Notes: a model not told the origin generated them from the letters alone. A stretch of DNA of 15,480 bases from JASFQI01 sp050115555 (GCA_050115555.1 JASFQI010000092.1:1-15480), one strand, 5' to 3'. Positions 8,185-14,805 are shown, counted from the first letter of the stretch. Numbers and translations: made by a program.

Positions 8185-9587
8185 CCCCCACGGTACTGCT
8201 CATTACCGAGGACACGCACGCCCCAAAGCACTGGGCCGCTCTTCTCGAGGAGGCGGAGTGCTTGGTTGCGGGACCCCTTCCTGGGAAGGAGGCTGCGCTG
8301 TTCCTCAAGAGTAACCTTCCCGATGTGGTCTTTTTTCCCCCATCCTTGCATCCGAAGATACTGCTCGAGTCTCTGCAACTGCTCAAGGTCGTTGCTCCTG
8401 CCGTACCGATTCTCATGGTGAGCGAAGAGCCTGAGCTTTTCGCCACAGACCTCTGCGGACCCTTCGAAGGGGTGAGTTGCCTATCGCCGGATGCCGGCAC
8501 CAAGGAGATAATCCAAGCCTTAGATCGGGCCCTCTCGTCCGAGGCTCAATGCAACGGAGGACCGACCTACCCCGTCATCATCGGCCAAACCCCGGCGCTC
8601 CAGGAAATTCGCGAGCGCGTCCGGACCGTGGCGGAGAAGAATATTGCCGTCCTCATCACGGGTGAGAGCGGTACGGGCAAGGAGCTCATCGCCCGGGCCA
8701 TCCACTGTCACAGCAATCGCCGCTTGGAGCCCCTCGTGAAGATCAGCTGCGGGGCTCTCCCCGACGACCTCCTGGAGAGCGAGGTGTTCGGCTATCAGCG
8801 GGGGGCATTTACAGGGGCTTACGCCAACAAGCCCGGAAGGCTGGAGCTGGCCCACGGCGGCACCTTGTTCCTGGACGAGGTGGGAGACCTGTCCCTTCCC
8901 CTCCAGGTCAAGTTTCTTCAGGTCCTCGAGGAGAAGATCGTGTCCCGGCTGGGCGGGACCGAGGAGAAGCTTGTGGACACCCGAGTGGTTGCGGCGACCA
9001 ACGCGAACCTTATCGACCGGGTGCGAGAGGGAACATTTCGAAAAGACCTTTTTTATCGACTGAGTGTGATTTCCATTCAGGCGCCCCCGTTGAGAGAACG
9101 CTTGGAAGACGTTCCCCTCCTTGCCCATTACTTCATGCACAAGTACTCCGCAGAGATCGGTCGGCCCGTCCAGGGCCTGCCGGCGTCTGAAGTACGCAGG
9201 CTCTCCTCCTACACATGGCCGGGAAACGTGAGAGAGCTCGAGAACCTCACCCGACGTGCGGTGGTCACACAGGGGTGGAATTTTCTGGACCAGGCTTTGG
9301 ACGGTGCCCGAATGATCACCGAAAAGGACGACCCAAATGTGCGTCCAAACGAACAGACGAACCGTTTGCATGTATGGCCGGAGCAAAAGATCGCCGATTT
9401 TATCACCCACGAGGGCGGGTCGCTCAAGACTCTGGTACAGGCATATACCGCGGAAGTCGAGCAATCGGCCATTCGGCAGGTCTTGGAGGATGTGCGATGG
9501 AATCGCAAACAGGCCGCCGAGCGCTTGGGTGTAAGCTATAAAACCCTCCTGAATCGTATCGCCTCGCTTGACCTGAACAAAGCCTGA
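8181..9587 (+). CDS. Sigma-54 enhancer-binding activator with degenerate receiver (PrsR-like position)
   Basis: This 468-aa protein combines an N-terminal receiver-like domain (1-118), a sigma-54 AAA+ domain (about 131-370) and a Fis-type HTH (about 428-465, NRKQAAERLGVSYKTLLNRI). The AAA+ motifs are intact: Walker A GESGTGKE (161-168), GAFTGA loop (208-213) that contacts sigma-54, Walker B GTLFLDEVGDL (227-237), and WPGNVREL (346-353). The receiver keeps E10/D11 and S81. The acceptor position is Pro (P53 in DVVFFPPSLHP) and the conserved Lys is replaced (CLSPDA), so phosphorylation there is unlikely. It overlaps the kinase by 4 bases (ATGA) and is the last gene of the operon. Two sigma-54 promoters lie directly downstream, the likely targets. 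PEP-CTERM systems commonly use a sigma-54 activator called PrsR; this protein fills that role by position, but its N-terminus differs. Confidence 0.94.
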   Translation: MTPTVLLITEDTHAPKHWAALLEEAECLVAGPLPGKEAALFLKSNLPDVVFFPPSLHPKILLESLQLLKVVAPAVPILMVSEEPELFATDLCGPFEGVSCLSPDAGTKEIIQALDRALSSEAQCNGGPTYPVIIGQTPALQEIRERVRTVAEKNIAVLITGESGTGKELIARAIHCHSNRRLEPLVKISCGALPDDLLESEVFGYQRGAFTGAYANKPGRLELAHGGTLFLDEVGDLSLPLQVKFLQVLEEKIVSRLGGTEEKLVDTRVVAATNANLIDRVREGTFRKDLFYRLSVISIQAPPLRERLEDVPLLAHYFMHKYSAEIGRPVQGLPASEVRRLSSYTWPGNVRELENLTRRAVVTQGWNFLDQALDGARMITEKDDPNVRPNEQTNRLHVWPEQKIADFITHEGGSLKTLVQAYTAEVEQSAIRQVLEDVRWNRKQAAERLGVSYKTLLNRIASLDLNKA

Positions 9588-9748
9588 CCCCCACTTCTCT
9601 CTCCTTTCCTGCTCTCGGCCCGCCATTCCTAAATTCCTTCCAATTTGTCTGATAGGTTTCGCTATCCATACCAGCGGACATCTAAAACTCCATACCACAT
9701 GACTGCAAGGGATTACACACCTGAATGGAATCTCGCGATACGGTCTTG

Positions 9749-9766
9749 AATTTCACGCATTCGAAA
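9749..9766 (+). promoter_or_regulatory. Candidate activator-binding (UAS) site upstream of the first sigma-54 promoter
   Basis: The stretch matches AATTWCACGCNNTYGAAA and closely resembles the word at 10315-10332 upstream of the second sigma-54 promoter (14 of 18 bases identical). It lies about 106 bp before the -24 element, a normal enhancer distance. Two copies are weak statistical evidence. Confidence 0.35.
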
Positions 9767-9801
9767 TGAAGGAAACGCATCGTGAAGACTGTTTAATGCG
9801 T
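9755..9801. repeat. Cluster of ACGCAT words in direct and inverted orientation
   Basis: ACGCATT at 9755-9761, ACGCAT at 9775-9780 and the inverted AATGCGT at 9795-9801 fall within 47 bp, 50-100 bp upstream of the -24/-12 element at 9855. The spacing suits protein-binding half-sites or a stem-loop. Otherwise the 412-nt gap from 9588 to 9999 holds only the sigma-54 promoter, the overlapping UAS candidate and a small GATAG/CTATC stem at 9651-9666. No convincing terminator for the upstream operon was seen. Confidence 0.4.
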
Positions 9802-9854
9802 TAATTCCATTAGAGAAAATTCGATCCCATCATTCCTTATCCAGTTCCTGATTG

Positions 9855-9870
9855 TGGCACACCGTTTGCT
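9855..9870 (+). promoter_or_regulatory. Sigma-54 (-24/-12) promoter upstream of the Arg-rich small gene
   Basis: TGGCACA-CCGT-TTGCT fits the sigma-54 consensus TGGCAC.N4.TTGCW, with the invariant GG and GC at correct spacing. Transcription would start near 9880, about 120 nt before the small ORF at 10000. It is directly downstream of the sigma-54 activator gene. Confidence 0.75.
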
Positions 9871-9999
9871 CACTCATAGCACCAGTCCGTGCGCTGTGAA
9901 GCTCAATGCGTGAGGAGCATTCTGCATTTTCAAACACGTCAAATGCCATAGGGGTTGGCTCATACGCGGATTCAGGGAAACGAGAAAAGAGGAAATCGA

Positions 10000-10269
10000 A
10001 TGCTGGAGCCGGCATCGCGTTTAGATCTTGGAGGCAGGCGATTAGGTCAAGAAAGAAGACAATACGTATATTCCGGGCACATTCCGGAGCGGCGCTCAGG
10101 GAGCGAGAGAAGGTGCGGGGCGGATCGTAGAGGTGGCCTGGAGCGAAGAGAGAACCCCGCATCCAACGTGGTGGACATGGCCGTTTGGAAGGAGAGAAGA
10201 ACTCATAAGGATCGAAGGGTTCTGCCTCCGCCCTATTCAAAAGCGCATTCGGGCGAGGAAACCGTGTAG
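10000..10269 (+). CDS. Small Arg-rich protein with six-residue (D/E)RR periodicity
   Basis: This 89-aa ORF starts at ATG 10000, preceded by AGAGGA (9988-9993) with 6-nt spacing. The same frame is open upstream to a TTG at 9955. Seven (D/E)RR triplets begin at residues 18, 30, 36, 42, 48, 65 and 71. Those at 30-48 and 65-71 are exactly six residues apart, around Gly/Ser (ERRSGSERRCGADRRGGLERRE). Such strings occur in short uncharacterised proteobacterial proteins and at the N-termini of some signalling proteins; I do not know their function. There is no signal peptide or TM segment, so it is probably cytoplasmic, possibly binding nucleic acid or an anionic partner. It follows its own sigma-54 promoter, and no terminator is seen after it. 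It might be a decayed fragment, but the regular repeat and the RBS favour a real gene. Confidence 0.55.
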   Translation: MLEPASRLDLGGRRLGQERRQYVYSGHIPERRSGSERRCGADRRGGLERRENPASNVVDMAVWKERRTHKDRRVLPPPYSKAHSGEETV

Positions 10270-10305
10270 GGTCTTGCTCCATTGAAGAGAAGTATTCATT
10301 CCAAA

Positions 10306-10332
10306 GTGGTAATCAATTACACGCTGTTGAAA
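10306..10332 (+). promoter_or_regulatory. Candidate UAS: palindrome plus shared word upstream of the second sigma-54 promoter
   Basis: GTAATCAATTAC (10309-10320) is an inverted repeat with a 2-bp centre. It overlaps the word at 10315-10332 matching AATTWCACGCNNTYGAAA, which is also found upstream of the first sigma-54 promoter. It sits about 105-125 bp before the -24 element at 10435. Binding by the adjacent activator is inferred. Confidence 0.4.
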
Positions 10333-10363
10333 ACTGGAAAAGGATGATGCGGTTCTTGTCATG

Positions 10364-10379
10364 GATTGTAGCCGCAATC
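10364..10379. promoter_or_regulatory. Inverted repeat GATTG-N6-CAATC
   Basis: A perfect 5-bp inverted repeat lies about 60-70 bp upstream of the -24 element, between the UAS candidate and the promoter. It could be a second activator half-site pair or a chance repeat. Confidence 0.3.
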
Positions 10380-10434
10380 TTCTGAAATTAAAGACAAAAT
10401 TTCTATTCTTAAACTATTGCTAAAATCAGGAAAA

Positions 10435-10450
10435 TGGCACGCCACTTGCT
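10435..10450 (+). promoter_or_regulatory. Sigma-54 (-24/-12) promoter of the PEP-CTERM gene
   Basis: TGGCACG-CCAC-TTGCT is a full match to the sigma-54 consensus TGGCACGN4TTGCW. Transcription would start near 10460, giving a 5' leader of about 230 nt. The nearest gene downstream is the PEP-CTERM protein, and the nearest regulator upstream is a sigma-54 activator. Confidence 0.85.
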
Positions 10451-10460
10451 CTACCTCCAA

Positions 10461-10692
10461 AATACAGAAACCGAACCCAATAAGCGGAGTGAAGTTACAG
10501 GATGAAAGAGGGGGCTAATATCGATATTTTGAAAAGGAATAGGCTAAAAGGAGCTAAGTCTGGCGGTTATAGAGAAAGTTTGATTTATTTTTAAGGGATA
10601 TCATAATTCATCCAAAAAGGAGGGTTTGTTATGTAAAGCTAATAATGGAGGAGGTTGAGTCCAATTTAAACAACTATAATTTGGAGGATGAA
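10461..10692 (+). other. Long AT-rich 5' leader with start-stop mini-ORF
   Basis: Between the sigma-54 start site and the PEP-CTERM gene lie about 230 nt of leader. It contains a 30-codon ORF (10502-10594, MKEGANIDILKRNRLKGAKS..., poor RBS). After it comes a near-perfect Shine-Dalgarno AGGAGGG (10618-10624), then ATG immediately followed by TAA (10631-10636). A further in-frame ATG at 10645 has no RBS. I recognised no known riboswitch. The leader may modulate translation; function is unknown. Confidence 0.45.
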
Positions 10693-11589
10693 ATGAAAAA
10701 ATGTATGATAGCAGTTTTTGCTTTGGCAATCTTATTGGGAGGTGTAACATCAGCTTCAGCTATTCCTTATTTAATTCATGATGGAAATGCTTTAAATTCC
10801 TTTCAGGATGACAGTGCAGAATGGCAGGCTTATGATGCTGATGGAGACGGTCTACTCGATGTAGGTGATACTTTGGAAGGTGTTTTCCGTGTAAATAACA
10901 TTAATGGTTACCTATTGCAGGAGGCACTAGGGCATCCTGAAGTCGCAGGTGTGTTTTCCACGACGGTCCTCAGTAAGACCTATGCAGGCCAGACTTATCT
11001 TCCTGGGGGGACGGAACTCGTAGACATTTATAACTATACATTTGGGCCTACTGCAGGTAGATTTGACGAAGCCGGTGTAATGGTCGAAATTTATGAAGAT
11101 TATACGTGGGAAAACAGCCTTCTGCTTGATTGGAGTGTTCCCTCCACTGCTGATGGGCTTTGGGATTTGATTACGGATGGTGACAAACTTTACAGCCTTG
11201 GAATGGATGGAACGGATCCCGATGTATATTGGTTGGGTCTCGGAGCACCAGAAGACCTTTCACCCTTACAGCAAGTTGGTTGGTTGAGTTCTGTTGGACA
11301 ATACAATGTTGCATTAGATATGATCTGGAATGCGTGGAATCTCGAATTCATCCCAATTGAAGCAGAATTTGCTTTGTTGGACGGCACCTTTGACGACCTA
11401 TTGGCCGACTTTGTAGGTTCCGGTGGTATTCAGGGTTCCGAATATAATAACGACCCAATTAACGAAGATGTGATTCAAGCAACCGATGATATACAATTCG
11501 GATATAAGGCTACACCTGAGCCAACGACCTTGGTGCTTGTGGGTTTTGGTTTGTTAGGCCTCGGTAGCCTTATCAGGAGAAAAAGATAG
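10693..11589 (+). CDS. Secreted PEP-CTERM sorting-domain protein with EF-hand-like loop
   Basis: This 298-aa protein has a Sec signal peptide (MKKCMIAVFALAILLGG, cleavage near ASA at 21-23), an acidic mature region, and a C-terminal exosortase signal: TPEPTT (274-279), a hydrophobic helix (about 280-293) and the basic tail RRKR. In PEP-CTERM systems an exosortase cleaves here and the protein joins the polysaccharide matrix or is exported. Residues 48-59 (DADGDGLLDVGD) fit a calcium-binding EF-hand/dockerin-like loop, with acidic residues at positions 1, 3, 5, 9 and 12 and Gly at 6. The rest is not recognised. ATG 10693 is chosen because GGAGG (10683-10687) precedes it at 5-nt spacing and the signal peptide starts there; ATG 10645 would add 16 acidic residues before it. 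Base composition is AT-rich compared with the flanks. It is controlled by a sigma-54 promoter and ends in a strong terminator. Confidence 0.93.
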   Translation: MKKCMIAVFALAILLGGVTSASAIPYLIHDGNALNSFQDDSAEWQAYDADGDGLLDVGDTLEGVFRVNNINGYLLQEALGHPEVAGVFSTTVLSKTYAGQTYLPGGTELVDIYNYTFGPTAGRFDEAGVMVEIYEDYTWENSLLLDWSVPSTADGLWDLITDGDKLYSLGMDGTDPDVYWLGLGAPEDLSPLQQVGWLSSVGQYNVALDMIWNAWNLEFIPIEAEFALLDGTFDDLLADFVGSGGIQGSEYNNDPINEDVIQATDDIQFGYKATPEPTTLVLVGFGLLGLGSLIRRKR

Positions 11590-11622
11590 CGAATAAATTA
11601 TATTAGTCATTAGAATTGTTGA

Positions 11623-11670
11623 GGAAGGCGGTCATTATCATTAAAGTGATAGTGATCGTCTTCCTTTTTT
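11623..11670 (+). terminator. Rho-independent terminator after the PEP-CTERM gene
   Basis: The arms 11623-11640 and 11647-11664 pair over 18 bp (some G-U) around a 6-nt loop, directly followed by six T (11665-11670). It lies 33 nt after the stop codon and is strong and unambiguous. Confidence 0.93.
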
Positions 11671-11745
11671 GTTTGTTTTGAATCCATGGAAATAACTTTC
11701 CTTTTCAGGCTGCTGATGGTCCAGGGACAAAAAGCGGTTGCCCTA

Positions 11746-11760
11746 GGTGTCCTCGACACC
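11746..11760 (-). terminator. Possible weak terminator hairpin of the minus-strand fusion gene
   Basis: GGTGTC-CTC-GACACC is a perfect 6-bp stem about 38 nt beyond the minus-strand stop. On that strand the T-run (opposite 11729-11733) begins about 12 nt past the stem, too far for a classic terminator, so the call is tentative. Confidence 0.35.
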
Positions 11761-11797
11761 GACGGACGCTGACACCGGCCGGATTCATTCCCCTCGA

Positions 11798-13867
11798 TTA
11801 TGGGCTTTGGCGCAAGCTTTCATTTTCCCTTGCCAAGATATCTTGGGGGGCAATGCGTCTGGAGCTGACTTTCTGCGGAGAAGCATATCCAACCCGGAAG
11901 AACATGATCGGGACCCTGGCTTTTTCATCTTGGAGCAGCCCGAGATATCTCGACTCCATTTCCTGGATCATTTTTTTGTGGGCCGGCCGGAACTGTGAAG
12001 CCCCGTCGTGGTGGTAGTGGTTGAGAAGGAAGATGAAGCCCGCCATGGGCTGTACGGCCAAGCCGGCACCACACGCGGAAATCCAAAAGCGTTCCAAGGC
12101 CCTTCCACCCTCGATATAGGATTCAGGAGACCGCTCGCCCATGGTGATCAGCGCATAGGCGGGCGTTCTCCTTAGCAGTTTGATGGAATTGAGACCAAGC
12201 GCCCTGCTCATGCCGATCTTGTTCAGGAAGGAAAGCATACGCCAGTTGGCGACTACCGGAAAGATGAGACCGCCCATGAGGCCGAGTTCGAGTTCCGAGG
12301 TTCCCATTCCCTCGTTTTCGGAGAGGGTGTCTTCCATCCCTTTCATTCGGACCCATCGAAACAAACCTTGGTGCAAACGCTTCTCCTCGAAGAGGATGCG
12401 ATCTGCAGAAAATATAATCCTTTGCAGGGTCTTCTGCCGTTCTTTGTCATCGATCCACAGCAGCTGAGCGCCTTCCGTTTCATGAACAGCTGAAAACAAG
12501 CGCGTTACGAGGTTTTTTTCAATCGGTCGCTTGTCATACGGTCTTCGATTGATACGGCGAAGAGGCAGTGAAGAAAAGAGCTCGGATTCGGTTCCCTCAC
12601 GCTTTACAAATGAAATGTCTACTTGTTGTTGGCTGTTGGGTTCGTTGGAAACGTGATATTGGGTTTGAAGGCCCAAACCGTAGTGGGATGCGGCGATATC
12701 CATGTTCTCCAGCACTGCGCCGAACGTCATCAGCGTCGATTCGTTGCGCACGTCATAGAAGAACCCCGTCCTTTTCGGATTACTCCTCAGTTCCAGTTGC
12801 TCCCCGTTCCAGTTGAATTCCCAGGGCTGGCAGTTGTCTGCCGACGGGGCCCAGGAACCTGCTTCAACCAGGAAGCGAACAAGCTCATTCGGGGGCACGT
12901 CCTTTATAGATACCTTTTCTGGAGGGGAGGGGAAATGCGGGTTCACTTCGGCGTTGGAGCGCTTGAGCAGGAAAGCGCGGACCACCCATCGCTTCAGCTT
13001 CTGTATGGGATGCTTATTCCCTCCCCTCAGGCGTCCTTGCTTGAGCTTTGCAAGATAGGGATCCATTTGGAGGTAGCAGGGGACTGGTTTAAGACCCTTC
13101 TTGTTCAGAAGCACCCGGACGGCTTCCATCGCGGCGATGCTGCTGCATAGATTGCATGCGATGATGGTTGAAGGGCCGGCCTTGGCTTTCAAGCTCACCT
13201 TTTTCGTGTCAATGTACTTGAACTGAAGCGCCTTGGGGGCCAGGCCCATGGCGAATCGAAGGTATTTCTCTTCTTCGGGCATTTCGTCATTTACGTCGAA
13301 GTAGTCGTCAAAGGACAGACCCTGCTTTGGATCAAAGACCAGTACAGCCGCCCCAAAGCCGAGCGGTCCGGCTGTGATCACGGGAATTCCTCTCTCTCGT
13401 GCCCGATTGAAGAGGGCCCGGCGCGTGTCAAAGACGAAAAAATCAAGCCCATCAACGACGATTTCCACGCCATCGAGAAAGGCGTCGAGATTTCCTTCCG
13501 TTAGACCCTCGGGGAATGGAGCAATGTGAAGAAACGGGTTCACGGACAGGGCCTCGTCGATCATGACGTCCAATTTGGAGCGCCCGAAGGTGGGAACCTT
13601 TGCTCCAAACTGCCGGTTGATGTTGACCGGGTCAAAGGTGTCGAAGTCGGCCAGTTTGAAGTTCCCGATTCCACTCCGCACAAGGGTCATCAAGTGGGCG
13701 CCACCCACGCCTCCCATACCGGGGATGCCAACGGTGGCCTTGTGCAAGCGTTGTTGTTCCTCAATTGAAAAGATCCCGATGTTTCGGGAAAAGGCTTGGG
13801 CCTCATAATCCTCTTTGGTCTCCAAGCCATAGTCCCGTAGGATCGACAAGAGTTTCTGGTTTTCCAT
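11798..13867 (-). CDS. ThiF/E1-like adenylyltransferase fused to a nitroreductase-like domain (Rv1355c/MoeY-like)
   Basis: This 689-aa protein carries two enzymes. Residues about 25-290 are a ThiF/MoeB/E1-type adenylation domain: nucleotide-binding GMGGVGG (50-56), acidic DFD (74-76), VNINRQF with N84/R85/Q86, K98, and VVDGLD (D139). A CNLC pair (238-241) is present, but not the two spaced CxxC pairs of a typical zinc site. Residues about 325-665 resemble an FMN nitroreductase (AGSWAPSADNCQPWEF, 336-351). The arrangement and length match mycobacterial Rv1355c (MoeY), whose reaction is unknown. E1-like domains adenylate carboxylates, and nitroreductase-fold enzymes oxidise or reduce small molecules or peptides; joint action on one substrate is inference. 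The start has a GGGGAA Shine-Dalgarno-like sequence. It follows the acyltransferase gene by 154 nt on the same strand. No ubiquitin-like or carrier-protein partner is visible. Confidence 0.85.
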   Translation of the reverse strand: MENQKLLSILRDYGLETKEDYEAQAFSRNIGIFSIEEQQRLHKATVGIPGMGGVGGAHLMTLVRSGIGNFKLADFDTFDPVNINRQFGAKVPTFGRSKLDVMIDEALSVNPFLHIAPFPEGLTEGNLDAFLDGVEIVVDGLDFFVFDTRRALFNRARERGIPVITAGPLGFGAAVLVFDPKQGLSFDDYFDVNDEMPEEEKYLRFAMGLAPKALQFKYIDTKKVSLKAKAGPSTIIACNLCSSIAAMEAVRVLLNKKGLKPVPCYLQMDPYLAKLKQGRLRGGNKHPIQKLKRWVVRAFLLKRSNAEVNPHFPSPPEKVSIKDVPPNELVRFLVEAGSWAPSADNCQPWEFNWNGEQLELRSNPKRTGFFYDVRNESTLMTFGAVLENMDIAASHYGLGLQTQYHVSNEPNSQQQVDISFVKREGTESELFSSLPLRRINRRPYDKRPIEKNLVTRLFSAVHETEGAQLLWIDDKERQKTLQRIIFSADRILFEEKRLHQGLFRWVRMKGMEDTLSENEGMGTSELELGLMGGLIFPVVANWRMLSFLNKIGMSRALGLNSIKLLRRTPAYALITMGERSPESYIEGGRALERFWISACGAGLAVQPMAGFIFLLNHYHHDGASQFRPAHKKMIQEMESRYLGLLQDEKARVPIMFFRVGYASPQKVSSRRIAPQDILARENESLRQSP

Positions 13868-13951
13868 GGCATTTCCCCAGTGTGCGAGCCTTCAAAAGAA
13901 AAACCTGTGGGCGATCGTTTTTTCCGAGGGGATGTCGTGCCGCTTTTCCCC

Positions 13952-13961
13952 TTGATATCAA
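13952..13961. promoter_or_regulatory. Perfect palindrome in the spacer upstream of the ThiF fusion
   Basis: TTGATATCAA is a 10-bp perfect palindrome about 85 bp upstream of the fusion gene start, in an AT-rich 154-nt spacer (13868-14021). The spacer also holds a TATAAT on the minus strand (13999-13994) without a convincing -35. It may be an operator or chance. Confidence 0.25.
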
Positions 13962-14021
13962 TATTAAATGTCTGCTCAATGCTGATTTATGGCATTATAT
14001 GGTGATATAAATGAGATTATA

Positions 14022-14747
14022 TTATTGAAATGGATGGTATTCCTTATCCAGATCCTTGTAAATGAAGTCGTACATCTCCCGGGAATTTTCTTTCATGGAG
14101 CGGTCCATCTCATCGAGCACCCCGATGCAGGGGATTCGAATTCCATGGTACTCCACGGCGTCCCCGACCTGTTTGATAGCAAAACCGAATTTGCGAAGCG
14201 AGTTATAGAGCTTCTGTTCAACAATGAAATACAGGTGGGTGAGCCCTCGAACCTTGCTTTCCATGTACACGGCCTTGTAAAGGCCCTGTATGATCACGGG
14301 GCGCTTGCGCTTGAGGTACGTTTGAGGAACGGGGCCGGAGTCGGGGACGAGGCCTCCTTCAGAAACTTTGAGGTAGGATTCCAGGCCGTAAAATCCGTCG
14401 CCCCGTCTTCGCCTGTAGCTGGCACTGACCGCTAGTCTCGAGACCTCAGACGTCTTGTCCGGAGGTGGAGGGTAGCCCGGGAAATCAATGGACGCTGCAT
14501 GCTCGATGGGGAACCCCTTTTCAGAGTGAAATACCATCCTGACCGTTCCCACGACTTCTTCCCCGTCCAACGCGACAAAATAGATGGAATAGGGCTCGTA
14601 CTCATCGGTCTCAAGGCCGTCGGGGAATTCATCGACATTCTCGAAGCCGAACTCCTTCCCGTAGATCTCATAACGCAAACGATAGGTTTCCTTTATAAGC
14701 TCGTCGGATTTGGCCCTCACGAACTGAAATCGATCCATTGAGAACAT
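14022..14747 (-). CDS. PEP-CTERM/exosortase system-associated N-acyltransferase
   Basis: This 241-aa protein is of the autoinducer-synthase / N-acyl amino acid synthase (FeeM-like) GNAT fold. The N-terminal helix has RLRYEIYGKEFGFE (23-36), then IYFVALDGEEVVGTVRMV (55-72), the core motif EVSRLAVSASYRRR (101-114), and a C-terminal YFIVEQKLYNSLRKFGF segment. It resembles the acyltransferase family that co-occurs with exosortase systems, which is thought to join a fatty acyl group to an amine such as an amino acid. The start at 14747 is fixed by AAAGGAGGT five bases upstream. It lies 58 nt after the DUF885-like gene and ahead of the ThiF-nitroreductase fusion, all on one strand. The family is fairly sure; the acyl donor and acceptor are unknown. 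Confidence 0.85.
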   Translation of the reverse strand: MFSMDRFQFVRAKSDELIKETYRLRYEIYGKEFGFENVDEFPDGLETDEYEPYSIYFVALDGEEVVGTVRMVFHSEKGFPIEHAASIDFPGYPPPPDKTSEVSRLAVSASYRRRRGDGFYGLESYLKVSEGGLVPDSGPVPQTYLKRKRPVIIQGLYKAVYMESKVRGLTHLYFIVEQKLYNSLRKFGFAIKQVGDAVEYHGIRIPCIGVLDEMDRSMKENSREMYDFIYKDLDKEYHPFQ

Positions 14748-14805
14748 TTCAAACCTCCTTTGCTGTCCGAAAGTAGGACGGCGTGCTGTGCGTGCAGGAG
14801 CTTCA

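Noticed and set aside
8520..9698. 392-aa open frame on the minus strand opposite the sigma-54 activator
   Set aside because: No family motif, and the plus strand carries intact Walker A, GAFTGA and HTH motifs.
9830..10282. 150-aa minus-strand frame opposite the Arg-rich gene
   Set aside because: No Shine-Dalgarno or domain; the plus strand has an RBS, a regular repeat and a correctly oriented sigma-54 promoter.
10461..10692. Cyclic-di-GMP (GEMM) or other known riboswitch in the PEP-CTERM leader
   Set aside because: I could not find the conserved core or pairing of known classes; a covariance-model scan (Rfam) would decide.
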